A stretch of DNA of 13,587 nt. It comes from an uncultured Mycoplasmatota bacterium. GTDB lineage: Bacteria > Bacillota_I > Bacilli_A > RF39 > UBA660. The position numbers and the translations under genes are program-made. The stretch covers positions 1 to 13,587 of the forward strand of contig URYZ01000024.1 of the NCBI GenBank assembly GCA_900552235.1, read 5' to 3'. The notes beneath the pieces were generated by a model, which saw only the letters and a program-made list of their open reading frames with translations, searched no databases and had not been told where the DNA came from. Position 1 is the first letter of the stretch. Each line of letters begins with the position of its first letter. Positions 1-7,596 of the stretch are shown piece by piece.

Positions 1-2
1 AT

Positions 3-467
3 AATGAAAAAATAATTGTTAAAGAAAATAATATTGAAAATGTTATTACAGAAAAAAAACATGCTTCAAAAACAATTAATAAAATAATAACAAAAGAAGA
101 ATTTAATAATATGAAATATGGTACAAAAATGCATTATATTTTAGAAACAACATCATTTAATGAAACAAGTGAAAAAATAGTTAATAATTTATTAAAAAGT
201 TTAAATGTTGATGGTGCTAAAATTTATAAAGAACATGAATTTGTATATGAAAAAGAAGATGTTATATATCATGGTATAATAGATTTAATGTTAGAGTATA
301 AAGATCATATCAAAATAATTGATTATAAACTTAAAAATATTAATGATAAAGAATATTTAAAGCAACTTAATGTTTATAAAGATTATATTTTAAGTAAAAA
401 AAATATACCTGTAAAAACTTACTTATACTCAATAATAGATGAAAAACTATATGAAATAAATATATAG
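3..467 (+). CDS. addA: ATP-dependent helicase/nuclease subunit A, C-terminal nuclease part (5' end outside window)
   Basis: The frame is open from the window edge, so this is the 3' end of a longer gene and the ATG at 111 is internal. The visible ~154 residues match the C-terminal PD-(D/E)XK nuclease domain of AddA, the subunit that with AddB processes double-strand breaks for RecA recombination. The sequence shows the entry motif (KKHASK, then YGTKMHYILE), a conserved acidic stretch (EHEFVYE), the metal-binding core GIIDL followed by IIDYK, and the QLNVY motif (QxxxY) typical of RecB-type nucleases. All nuclease core residues are present, so the end looks intact. The helicase part is not visible. 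A UvrD-like helicase-nuclease other than AddA is possible, but the motif order and the HASK segment favour AddA. The stop codon lies inside a terminator hairpin. Confidence 0.85.
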   Translation, partial: NEKIIVKENNIENVITEKKHASKTINKIITKEEFNNMKYGTKMHYILETTSFNETSEKIVNNLLKSLNVDGAKIYKEHEFVYEKEDVIYHGIIDLMLEYKDHIKIIDYKLKNINDKEYLKQLNVYKDYILSKKNIPVKTYLYSIIDEKLYEINI

Positions 468-479
468 TTTTTTTCTTTT
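442..479 (+). terminator. intrinsic terminator across the addA stop
   Basis: An 11-bp inverted repeat (AAAAACTATAT at 442-452 with ATATAGTTTTT at 462-472) has a 9-nt loop and is followed by a T-rich tract to 480. The stop TAG (465-467) sits in the right arm. The stem has only one G-C pair, so strength is uncertain, but position and T tract fit a rho-independent terminator. Confidence 0.6.
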
Positions 480-508
480 TGTTAATAATAAATATGAGGT
501 GTTTATTT

Positions 509-1504
509 ATGAATATAAGTCATATTTATTATGAGAAAGATGTTGATAAATATTATTTAGGAAAATATTTACTTGAAAAATATAAAGATATTCCAAAAAC
601 AGTTATAAAAAATCATAATAATATAAAAGAGTTAAGAGAAAAAGAAAACAAAGATTTTCCTATTTTAAAAACATATTTAATAATAGGAGTTAGAAAAACA
701 CAAAATTTTGTACCTAATTATAAAGTTTCTAATTATCTTGTTCCATATACTTCAAGTGGATGTGGTGCAATGTGTTTATATTGTTATTTGGTATGTAATT
801 TTAATAAATGTTCTTATTTAAGGGTTTTTGTTAATAGAGAACAACTTTTAGAAAAGATAATAAAACATAGTTTAAAAAGCGAGGAAGAAAAAGTTTATGA
901 AATAGGTAGTAATAGTGATTTATTTTATGAAAATATGATTACTAATAATTTAAAATGGACTATTGAAGAATTTGGAAAAATAAATAAAGGATATCTTACT
1001 TTTCCTACAAAATTTCATCAAGTAGACGATATTATAGGAATAAAACATAATGGAAGAACAATAATTAGAGTAAGTGTTAATCCTAAAGAAATAATAAATA
1101 ATATTGAATTAAAAACATCACCTTTGGAAAAAAGAATTGATGCAATTAATAAATTATGTGCTGATAATTATAAGGTTGGTATCTTAATTGCTCCTGTTAT
1201 TATGGTAGATAACTATAAAAAATTGTATGAAGAACTTTTTATTACTTTAAAAGAAAAACTAAGTAACAAAGTAAAAAAAGAAGTTTTTTTTGAAGTTATA
1301 TTTATGACATATAGTTATGTTAGTGATATGATTAATAAAGAAGCTTTCCCTAAGTTAGATAGTTTATATAATAAAGATATTCAAACTGGTAGAGGAAGAG
1401 GTAAATATGTTTATAAAAAAGAATTAAAAGAAGACGGTGAAAAATATATAGCAAGTCTTTTAAAAAAATATTTTCCTAACAATGAAATAAAATATATATG
1501 CTAA
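509..1504 (+). CDS. splB: spore photoproduct lyase-like radical SAM protein (H-donor Cys replaced by Ser)
   Basis: Radical SAM enzymes of this family split the spore photoproduct (5-thyminyl-5,6-dihydrothymine) in UV-damaged spore DNA. I start at ATG 509 (331 aa) because GAGGTG lies 7 nt upstream; a TTG at 479 lacks a site. Visible features: IGVRKT near residue 60; the [4Fe-4S]/SAM motif CGAMCLYC with Cys85, Cys89, Cys92 and the following Tyr (YCY), all as in the family; then YLRVFVN, TKFHQVDD, KHNGRT, TSPLEKRIDA and the C-terminal GRGRGKYVY and FPNNEIKY. From my memory of the B. subtilis protein, its H-donor Cys141 lies in a segment read EA(A/S)CTSD; here the aligned segment is EIGSNSD, with Ser134 in that place. 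Two extra cysteines (Cys96, Cys101) follow the cluster. So the family is clear, but repair chemistry or substrate may differ. The enzyme usually occurs in spore formers. Confidence 0.85.
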   Translation: MNISHIYYEKDVDKYYLGKYLLEKYKDIPKTVIKNHNNIKELREKENKDFPILKTYLIIGVRKTQNFVPNYKVSNYLVPYTSSGCGAMCLYCYLVCNFNKCSYLRVFVNREQLLEKIIKHSLKSEEEKVYEIGSNSDLFYENMITNNLKWTIEEFGKINKGYLTFPTKFHQVDDIIGIKHNGRTIIRVSVNPKEIINNIELKTSPLEKRIDAINKLCADNYKVGILIAPVIMVDNYKKLYEELFITLKEKLSNKVKKEVFFEVIFMTYSYVSDMINKEAFPKLDSLYNKDIQTGRGRGKYVYKKELKEDGEKYIASLLKKYFPNNEIKYIC

Positions 1505-1516
1505 ATTAATTAAAAA

Positions 1517-1525
1517 TGGTATAAT
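1517..1525 (+). promoter_or_regulatory. extended -10 promoter of the flippase-like gene
   Basis: TGGTATAAT is a perfect extended -10 (TGn plus TATAAT) 22 nt before the chosen start codon. I see no good -35 at the expected distance, which is common with extended -10 promoters. It lies between the spl-like stop and the next gene, giving that gene its own transcript. Confidence 0.6.
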
Positions 1526-1547
1526 TAAATTTATACGGGTGATATAT

Positions 1548-2576
1548 GTGAAAAATAAAAAGACAAAAACTTTTATATTTAATTTTTTAATATTTTTAGG
1601 TTTAATACTTATAATGTATTTTATTATTTTTAGAAAAGTAAATATAAAAGATATACTTAATTCATTAAAAAGTGTTAATTTAATATATATATTCTTAGCT
1701 TTTATTGCAACATTTATATACATTTCTTTAGAAACTGTAAATGTTGGAAGAATACTAAATAATTTTGGTTATAACAAAAAACCTTTAACATATTTAAAAT
1801 ATACAATGATAGGATATTTCTTTAGTGCAATTACACCTAGTTCAAGTGGTGGTCAACCTATGCAAATTTATTATATGAAGAAAGATGATATAGATATATC
1901 CCATTCAACATTTGCTCTTTTAGTACAGCTTTCTGGTTATCAGTTTAGTGTTGTTCTAATCGCTCTTATTTCATTAATTTTTAGCTTTAACTATGTAAGA
2001 AGTTTAGATGCTATTATTGTATTTTTATTTATTGTTGGATTTATAATTAATTTTACATTATTTGTTCTTTATACTTTATTAATATTCAAAAATAGTTTTG
2101 TAAAAAAAATATCTAACTTTTGTATAAAATTATTAAGAAAAATTAATTTAAAAAACATTAATAAGATAGAAGATAAAATAAATGAAAAAATAAATATTTT
2201 TCATGAAAGTAGTAATTATATAAAAGAAAATAAAATGGTGGTAATAAAGTCATTTGTAACTTGTATTATTCAAGTGCTTATAAATTATATTGGACCATAT
2301 TTAATATATAAATCATTTGGTTTTAGTGAAAATAGTTTGTGGCTATTTATATCAATGCAAGCAATATTATTTATATGTGTATCATTTGTACCAATACCAG
2401 GGTCAGTTGGGGCAAGTGAAGCTGGATTTTTAGGGGTTTACCAATTTTTATTTCCAGCAAGTTATTTAAGTTCTGCAATGTTACTTAGTAGAGGAATAAG
2501 CTTTTATCTATTTGTTTTAATTACAGGAATAGTAGTTATTGTAAGTCATTATAAAATAATAAAAAATAAAAAATAG
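1548..2576 (+). CDS. UPF0104/lysylphosphatidylglycerol synthase TM-region family membrane protein (flippase-like)
   Basis: An integral membrane protein of the LPG_synthase_TM / YbhN type (TIGR00374-like), about 342 aa. I choose GTG 1548, five nt after GGGTGA (1537-1542); the GTG at 1539 would overlap that site. A positively charged start (KNKKTK) precedes a hydrophobic helix, and several more helices follow through to the end. The family signature is clear: FFSAITPSSSGGQP around residues 91-104, SLETVNVGR near residue 62, and FVPIPGSVGASEAGF near residue 285. There is no C-terminal aminoacyl-transferase domain as in full MprF, so lysine transfer to phosphatidylglycerol is not expected; a lipid transport or flipping role is inferred from relatives. 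The gene has its own promoter and ends in a hairpin shared with the convergent pyrophosphatase gene. Confidence 0.8.
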   Translation: MKNKKTKTFIFNFLIFLGLILIMYFIIFRKVNIKDILNSLKSVNLIYIFLAFIATFIYISLETVNVGRILNNFGYNKKPLTYLKYTMIGYFFSAITPSSSGGQPMQIYYMKKDDIDISHSTFALLVQLSGYQFSVVLIALISLIFSFNYVRSLDAIIVFLFIVGFIINFTLFVLYTLLIFKNSFVKKISNFCIKLLRKINLKNINKIEDKINEKINIFHESSNYIKENKMVVIKSFVTCIIQVLINYIGPYLIYKSFGFSENSLWLFISMQAILFICVSFVPIPGSVGASEAGFLGVYQFLFPASYLSSAMLLSRGISFYLFVLITGIVVIVSHYKIIKNKK

Positions 2577-2598
2577 AAGTGTTGTAACTTCTATTTTT
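2569..2598. terminator. bidirectional terminator holding both convergent stop codons
   Basis: A perfect 12-bp inverted repeat (AAAAATAGAAGT / ACTTCTATTTTT) has a 6-nt loop. The TAG of the + gene (2574-2576) is in the left arm and the TAG of the - gene (2591-2593) in the right arm. The arm ends give T tracts on both strands, with longer T-rich sequence on the - strand side. Confidence 0.85.
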
Positions 2599-4210
2599 CA
2601 TATTGTTCCATAATTACAGGAACTATTTGTAATTTTCTTGAAACAACTTTCTTTAAGAATGTTCCTTGTTCAAGTTTTTTAATATTAAAAGCATTTGCTA
2701 AGATTTCCTTTGAATCATCATTGAAGAAAATATAACTTCCATCATTTAGAATATCATTTACAAAGAATGTAAGACTTTTATATTCATTGTTTTTAGCAAT
2801 AGATGTTAATAAAGCTTCATACTCATCTTTTTCATTTAAGAATATTGAAGGATCAGTTGTAGAAATTTGACCAATACCAATTTTTTTATCTCCAACTGGA
2901 TATATTTTAAAGTCTTGATATAATAATTCTTCTTTAGTTTTACCTTTAACACTTGCTCCTGCTTTCAATAGGTCAAGTCCATATTTATTGTAGTTTATTT
3001 TAGCTAATTTAGATAATTCAGTTAGGGCTTTTTTATCAAGTTCAGTAGTTGTTGGACTTTTTAAAATAAGTGTATCTGATAAAATACCTGATGCCATGAT
3101 ACCTGCGATTTGTTTAGGAATTTTTATACCATTTTCTTTATACATTTGATAAATTATAGTATTTGAACTTCCAACAGGCATATTTCTAAAGTTAATTGGA
3201 GAATTTGTACCAATTGAACCAATATTATGATGATCTATTATTTCTAAAATATCAGCTTCTTCGATACCTTCGATACTTTGTGTGTATGAATTATGATCAA
3301 CTAAAATAACTTTTTTCTTTTTCTTTTCAAAAGTATCTGCTAGAGTAACAGTACCTAAGCACTTATTATTTTTATTAACAACAGGATAATAACTAAATTT
3401 AGTTCTATTAGCCATATCAATAAAATCAGTAACATTATCAAGCTCATTAACACATAAAATATTTTTATTAATTTCAGTACTGTTAATTTTATTAGCAAGT
3501 TCAATCATCCTGGCAGTTTGGATTGCAGAAAGTTTAGTTTTTATAATATTTATTTTATTTTGCTTAGCTATTTTTAAATGCTCTTTTTTAATATCAACAC
3601 CACCACTTATAATAAGAAGTTTAATACTACTGTTAACAGCATACTCAATAATACTGTGACGGTCCCCAACAATTAAAATACTACTGTTGTCAAGTGTAAC
3701 ATTATCAATGAAAGTTGTACTTTTATAAGAGGCAACGATTACATTTCCTTCGATGTCTTCATTATATAATGTTACTTTTTCTCCCTCTATTGTATTTAAA
3801 ATGTTATTATAAGTTGTATTAAGTGAAGTATTAGTATAATTAATTAAATATTTTGCTATATTTTTCATTCCTAATACACCAATAAAATTATTATTTTCTC
3901 CTACAACAGGTATTTTGCTTGATTTTTTACTAACCATAAGGTTATATGCTTCAAGTAATGATTTATTTTCATTAATAAAGAAGTTTTTACTATAATTTAA
4001 ATCTTTAATTTTTAATTTAACATCATTTAAAAACATTGGTTCTTCTAAATTAAAATAATCAAGCGCATATTTCGTTTCACTGTTAATATTACTTAATATG
4101 ACAGGTATAGCATTTATTCCAAGTTGTTTTTTTAAATAAGCTAAAGCTATTGCACCACTAACACTATCAGTATCAGGCTTTCTATGTCCAAAAACATAAA
4201 TTTTTTCCAT
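2591..4210 (-). CDS. ppaC: CBS and DRTGG domain-containing manganese-dependent (family II) inorganic pyrophosphatase
   Basis: Cytosolic enzyme that hydrolyses pyrophosphate to two phosphates, pulling biosynthetic reactions forward. The 539-aa chain has the DHH phosphoesterase lobe split by a regulatory insert. The N-terminal GHRKPDTDS (residues 8-16) supplies metal ligands. A first CBS domain (~70-125), a DRTGG domain (~150-245) and a second CBS domain (~250-300) follow. The DHH lobe then resumes with VDHN (~305) and DHH (~327), and the DHHA2 lobe ends with the phosphate-binding SRK (~525). All catalytic motifs are intact. Characterised CBS-pyrophosphatases are inhibited by AMP/ADP and some with DRTGG are activated by diadenosine polyphosphates, so adenylate sensing is expected here by family. 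Start ATG has TAAGGA 10 nt upstream. It lies downstream of the GH25 gene on the same strand but has its own promoter. Confidence 0.93.
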   Translation of the reverse strand: MEKIYVFGHRKPDTDSVSGAIALAYLKKQLGINAIPVILSNINSETKYALDYFNLEEPMFLNDVKLKIKDLNYSKNFFINENKSLLEAYNLMVSKKSSKIPVVGENNNFIGVLGMKNIAKYLINYTNTSLNTTYNNILNTIEGEKVTLYNEDIEGNVIVASYKSTTFIDNVTLDNSSILIVGDRHSIIEYAVNSSIKLLIISGGVDIKKEHLKIAKQNKINIIKTKLSAIQTARMIELANKINSTEINKNILCVNELDNVTDFIDMANRTKFSYYPVVNKNNKCLGTVTLADTFEKKKKKVILVDHNSYTQSIEGIEEADILEIIDHHNIGSIGTNSPINFRNMPVGSSNTIIYQMYKENGIKIPKQIAGIMASGILSDTLILKSPTTTELDKKALTELSKLAKINYNKYGLDLLKAGASVKGKTKEELLYQDFKIYPVGDKKIGIGQISTTDPSIFLNEKDEYEALLTSIAKNNEYKSLTFFVNDILNDGSYIFFNDDSKEILANAFNIKKLEQGTFLKKVVSRKLQIVPVIMEQYEK

Positions 4211-4236
4211 TTATATCACATCCTTAATTCTTTAAA

Positions 4237-4245
4237 ATTATATCA
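4237..4245 (-). promoter_or_regulatory. extended -10 promoter of the pyrophosphatase gene
   Basis: Read on the - strand, TGATATAAT is a perfect extended -10 about 27 nt upstream of the start codon. No clear -35 is seen. It means the pyrophosphatase need not depend on read-through from the lysozyme gene 75 nt upstream, after which I find no clear terminator. Confidence 0.55.
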
Positions 4246-4285
4246 TATAAATATCTAAATAAAAAGTATTTTAAAAAAATAATAA

Positions 4286-5440
4286 CTAATTATATAAAAT
4301 ATTAATATCTACATATCCATCAATACCATTTACAACACCTGAACTTGTAAGTTGCCACATATCATATTTATTTGAATAGTCTGTTTTTGTTGTATAATGA
4401 GCTAACCATATTTTATAATTTGTTGTATCCCAAATATGATTAAGATATGTTGCACTTCCATAAAGCATTGTTTCATATCCTTTTTCATTTAAAGTATCAA
4501 AGAATACTTTAGCCATTTTATTCAAATCAATAAAACTAAGATTATAATTATTAAATTCTCCCCAGTCTTCCCAGTCAAAGGCAATAGGAAGGTCAAGTTT
4601 TTCATTGTTTAAAGTTTTAATAATCCAGTTTGCTTGTTCTTTAACTTGTGCTTCGTTTTCAGCATAACTATAAAAATAAATACCAACTTTAAGACCTGCA
4701 TTTTTAGCATTTTTTATATTTTGAAGAAATTTGTTATCTAAAATATTTTTACCCTTATTATCATAACCAAAGCCAATTCGTATCATTACAAAACTAACCC
4801 CATCTTCTTTTACTTTATTAAAATCGATATTTCCTTGCCAAGTTGAAACATCTATTCCTATTTCATTTTTATCAGTTTTATAATTTTTTATAATATCTTT
4901 TAAATACTTTGGACTTGGATTATAACTTGATGAATTAATTTTATTTTTAACAACCAAGGTAAAATTTTTTTCGGTTTTATTTTCACTTGTATCTACTGCT
5001 CTAAACTTTAATTGATAACTACCAATTTTATTAGTGTCGTAGTTTCCTATTATTTCACATTTAATGTTTCTATCATAATTATCTCCACATAAAGGTCTAG
5101 AATTAATATTAAATTTTTTTCCTTTTTCTATTTCATAAGTTGTATCACTTAAAATAACGGGAGGTGTTGTATCTATAATATTAACTTTAAAAGAATACTT
5201 TTCATTTTTATTGTTACTTGCTTTATAAGTAAAAGATATATCTTTGGTACCTATTTTATTTGTATCTATTAAATAATTTTTTGTAATAAAACTTCCATTT
5301 TCAATATTTACTAAATCATATAAGTAAATACTTTCTCCAACTTCAATATTTAAATTCTTATTTAAATTAATTATTGTTGTGTTTTTATTATTACATCCAC
5401 ATAATAGGATAACTAAAATAAGTATAATTATTTTTTTCAT
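4286..5440 (-). CDS. lipoprotein with Ig-like domains and C-terminal GH25 lysozyme
   Basis: A predicted cell-wall hydrolase anchored outside the membrane. Residues 1-16 form a lipoprotein signal (MKKIIILILV, then a LCGC lipobox with Cys16). Residues ~25-165 hold two Ig-like/DUF5011-type repeats, each ending in an Ig-like strand; the second carries TTPPVI and the VDTSENKTEK motif. Cys118 and Cys128 could form a disulfide. Residues ~190-384 are a glycoside hydrolase family 25 domain, which cuts the MurNAc-GlcNAc bond: GIDVSTWQG (Asp197), MIRIGFG, GIYFYSYA, the catalytic FDWE (Asp289, Glu291), IWLAHYT, MWQL and the closing GYVDIN (Asp378). The domain looks complete. The start has a perfect AAGGAG 5 nt upstream. 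A role in wall growth or separation is more likely than a phage lysin, because of the lipoprotein anchor and the lack of phage genes nearby; this is inference. Confidence 0.9.
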   Translation of the reverse strand: MKKIIILILVILLCGCNNKNTTIINLNKNLNIEVGESIYLYDLVNIENGSFITKNYLIDTNKIGTKDISFTYKASNNKNEKYSFKVNIIDTTPPVILSDTTYEIEKGKKFNINSRPLCGDNYDRNIKCEIIGNYDTNKIGSYQLKFRAVDTSENKTEKNFTLVVKNKINSSSYNPSPKYLKDIIKNYKTDKNEIGIDVSTWQGNIDFNKVKEDGVSFVMIRIGFGYDNKGKNILDNKFLQNIKNAKNAGLKVGIYFYSYAENEAQVKEQANWIIKTLNNEKLDLPIAFDWEDWGEFNNYNLSFIDLNKMAKVFFDTLNEKGYETMLYGSATYLNHIWDTTNYKIWLAHYTTKTDYSNKYDMWQLTSSGVVNGIDGYVDINILYN

Positions 5441-5466
5441 ATGCTCTCCTTATTTATTACATATAC

Positions 5467-5475
5467 ATTTTACCA
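5467..5475 (-). promoter_or_regulatory. probable promoter of the GH25 lipoprotein gene
   Basis: On the - strand TGGTAAAAT is an extended -10 with one mismatch in the hexamer, 26 nt upstream of the start codon. No convincing -35 is present. It sits back to back with the SDR promoter in the 104-nt divergent region. Confidence 0.4.
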
Positions 5476-5490
5476 CATAAGTTGTAAATA

Positions 5491-5519
5491 TAGACATTTT
5501 TTAATTAAAATGTTATAAT
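5491..5519 (+). promoter_or_regulatory. promoter of the SDR - PLP enzyme operon
   Basis: -35 TAGACA (5491-5496), a 17-nt spacer and -10 TATAAT (5514-5519) with an extended TGT just before it. This is a near-consensus sigma-A promoter; transcription should start near 5526, giving a leader of about 19 nt. Confidence 0.8.
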
Positions 5520-5544
5520 ATGGTCTGTTAAGGAAGTGAGTTAT

Positions 5545-6279
5545 ATGAATAAGGTTGTCTTAATAACGGGAGGATCTTCAGGAATAGGTAAAGAAACTGT
5601 TTATAAATTTGCTAAAAATGGATATGATGTTATATTTACATATAATAAAAGTAAAGAAATGTCAAAAACAATAGAAAAAGATATTATATCTTCTTATAAT
5701 GTTAATATTTATTCCATAAAGTGTGATATAAGTTTGGAAAACGATGTAAAATCTTTAGCAAATTTTGTCAAAGAAAAGACTAAAAAAATAGATGTTCTTG
5801 TAAATAACGCAGGAATAGCAATTGATAATCTATTTGAAGAAAAAACAGTAGAAGATTTTAAAAAAGTTATTGATACTAATTTAGTGGGTACTTTTAGTGT
5901 TGTTAAATATCTTGGAAATCTTATAAATGATGGAGGTAGTATTATAAATATATCTTCAACAAATGCAATTGACTCTTATTATATTGAAAGTATAGATTAT
6001 GATGCATCAAAAATAGGGATTATCTCTTTTACACATAATTTGGCTAAATACTATGCTCCTAAAATAAGAGTTAACTGTATTTGTCCTGGTTGGGTAGATA
6101 CATTGATGAATAAAGATTTAAGTAAAGAACAAAAAGATAGTGAAAATAAAAAAATATTACTTAATAGATTTGCTAAACCTAGTGAAATAGCAAATGTTAT
6201 ATATTTTATTGCAAGTGAAGATGGAAGTTATATAAATGATGCAATAATTAAAGTAGATGGAGGAAGAAATAATGATTAA
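5545..6279 (+). CDS. short-chain dehydrogenase/reductase, FabG-like
   Basis: NAD(P)-dependent oxidoreductase of the classical SDR type, 244 aa from ATG 5545, with AGGAAG 8 nt upstream; an in-frame GTG at 5536 would overlap that site. The Rossmann motif TGGSSGIG is at residues 8-15, CDIS near 60, NNAG at 87-90, the active-site Asn in TNLVG at 112, catalytic Ser138 in INISS, and YDASK with Tyr152 and Lys156. PGWVDT and the C-terminal KVDGG follow. All four catalytic residues are present. It resembles 3-oxoacyl-ACP reductases, but no fatty-acid genes are nearby, so the substrate is unknown and I give no symbol. The stop overlaps the start of the next gene by 8 nt, so the two proteins are probably translated together. 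Confidence 0.85.
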   Translation: MNKVVLITGGSSGIGKETVYKFAKNGYDVIFTYNKSKEMSKTIEKDIISSYNVNIYSIKCDISLENDVKSLANFVKEKTKKIDVLVNNAGIAIDNLFEEKTVEDFKKVIDTNLVGTFSVVKYLGNLINDGGSIINISSTNAIDSYYIESIDYDASKIGIISFTHNLAKYYAPKIRVNCICPGWVDTLMNKDLSKEQKDSENKKILLNRFAKPSEIANVIYFIASEDGSYINDAIIKVDGGRNND

Positions 6280-7510
6280 TATAGATGAAAAATTATTAGA
6301 AATTAGTAAAAAATGTGAAGAAGAAATAAAAACAGAATTAAAAAAAATAGATGATATATGTATGTTTAACAGTATGAAAGTATTAAATGCTTTTCATGAA
6401 GAAAATATTAGTGAAATACATTTTAATACTTCAACTGGATATGGATATAATGATATAGGTAGAGATAAAATTGAAGATGTTTATAAAAGAATTTTTAAAT
6501 GTGAAGATGCTTTGGTAAGAACACAGTTTATCTCAGGAAGTCATGCTTTAACTGTATGTTTATTTGGCCTTTTAAGACCAAATGATACCCTTTTAAGCAT
6601 AACAGGAAAACCATATGATACACTTGATGAAGTAATTGGTATAACTCCTAATGATAGTTCATTAAAATCATTTGGAGTAAATTATGAACAAATAGATTTA
6701 GTTGATAATAATTTTGACTTTAAAAAAATAGAAGAAAGATTGAATAAAGATTTTGTTAAAGTAATTGAAATACAAAGATCAAAAGGTTATTCTACAAGAA
6801 AAAGTATTTCAATAGAAAACGTAGAAGAAGTAATTAAATTAATAAAAAAAGTTAGTCCTAAAACAATTGTTATGATAGATAATTGTTATTGTGAATTTGT
6901 TAGTTATAAAGAACCAACTGAAGTAGGAGCAGATGTTGCTGTAGGTTCTTTAATTAAAAATTTAGGTGGAGGAATAACACCAAATGGAGCTTATATTGTA
7001 GGTAAAAAAGATTTAATAAATCTTGTAGCAGAACGTCTTACTGTTCCAGGACAAGGAAAAGAAGTAGGACCATCTTTAGGATTTAATAAACAAATACTTC
7101 AAGGACTTTTTTTAGCACCTCTTGTCGTAGCTAATAGTTTAAAAACAGCAATATTTACAAGTAAAATAATGGAAACTTTAGGATATGATGTTGAACCAAA
7201 ATATAATGAAGAAAGAGTAGATATCGTTCAAAATATAATATTTAATAATAAAGATGATTTAATTAATTATTGTAAAGGAATTCAAAAAAGTTCTGCGATA
7301 GATTCTAATTCAATCCCTGTTCCAACACCAACACCAGGGTATGATGATGAAGTAATCATGGCAAGTGGAAGTTTTACGCAAGGCTCATCAATTGAATTTT
7401 CATGTGATGGTCCAATTAGACCGCCTTATATTGCATATCAACAAGGTAGTTTAACTTATGAATATGGTAAACTAGGGGTACTAACAGCAATAAAAGAATT
7501 AAATAAATAA
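6272..7510 (+). CDS. methionine gamma-lyase/aluminum-resistance family PLP enzyme (YnbB-like)
   Basis: A fold-type I PLP enzyme of the family annotated as aluminum resistance protein or methionine gamma-lyase (PF06838-like), 412 aa. I start at ATG 6272, 8 nt after GGAGG (6259-6263) inside the SDR gene; a more upstream ATG lacks a site. Visible motifs: STGYGYNDIGRD near residue 55, the cofactor region RTQFISGSHAL at 83-93, TGKPYDTLDE at 111-120, IQRSKGYSTRKS near 168-178, VMIDNCYCEF with Asp203 for the PLP ring nitrogen, GSLIKNLGGG with Lys229 as the probable Schiff-base lysine, and the family C-terminus (PVPTPTPGYDDEVIMASG, GPIRPPY). The true reaction is not settled for most members; a C-S or C-beta/gamma lyase on a sulfur amino acid is the family guess. 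The close coupling to an SDR suggests a shared pathway, unproven. Confidence 0.85.
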   Translation: MINIDEKLLEISKKCEEEIKTELKKIDDICMFNSMKVLNAFHEENISEIHFNTSTGYGYNDIGRDKIEDVYKRIFKCEDALVRTQFISGSHALTVCLFGLLRPNDTLLSITGKPYDTLDEVIGITPNDSSLKSFGVNYEQIDLVDNNFDFKKIEERLNKDFVKVIEIQRSKGYSTRKSISIENVEEVIKLIKKVSPKTIVMIDNCYCEFVSYKEPTEVGADVAVGSLIKNLGGGITPNGAYIVGKKDLINLVAERLTVPGQGKEVGPSLGFNKQILQGLFLAPLVVANSLKTAIFTSKIMETLGYDVEPKYNEERVDIVQNIIFNNKDDLINYCKGIQKSSAIDSNSIPVPTPTPGYDDEVIMASGSFTQGSSIEFSCDGPIRPPYIAYQQGSLTYEYGKLGVLTAIKELNK

Positions 7511-7511
7511 T

Positions 7512-7551
7512 AAAAAAATATTTAGATATAATATATTTAGATATTTTTTTT
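7512..7551 (+). terminator. intrinsic terminator after the PLP enzyme gene
   Basis: Arms 7512-7529 and 7533-7550 pair over 18 positions in RNA, two of them G-U, with a 3-nt loop, ending in a T run. The inner TATTTAGATAT also reads as a direct repeat. AU-rich but long; it separates the SDR operon from clpB. Confidence 0.7.
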
Positions 7552-7569
7552 AAAAATTTTTAATAAAAG

Positions 7570-7596
7570 TTGGCACTTACTATTTACAAGTGCTAA
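7570..7596 (+). promoter_or_regulatory. CIRCE operator (HrcA site) upstream of clpB
   Basis: TTGGCACTT, a 9-nt spacer and AAGTGCTAA. The CIRCE consensus is TTAGCACTC-N9-GAGTGCTAA; the outer C/G pair is replaced here by T/A on both sides, so the symmetry is kept, and one further base differs in the left arm. The spacer holds the -35 box of the clpB promoter, so bound HrcA repressor would block RNA polymerase directly. This predicts heat induction of clpB. Confidence 0.9.

Noticed and set aside
479..508. Upstream TTG start for the spl-like gene
   Set aside because: It lies in the T tract of the addA terminator without a ribosome site, whereas ATG 509 has GAGGTG at proper spacing and matches the family's N-terminal length.
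1460..1723. Open frame on the - strand, 87 codons
   Set aside because: It overlaps the end of the spl-like gene and the start of the membrane protein gene, has no ribosome site or family motif, and reads as low-complexity Ile/Phe/Lys; an antisense shadow.
7512..7550. TATTTAGATAT repeated twice, possible direct repeat or transposon footprint
   Set aside because: The two copies form the arms of a terminator hairpin ending in a T run right after a stop codon, which explains them.
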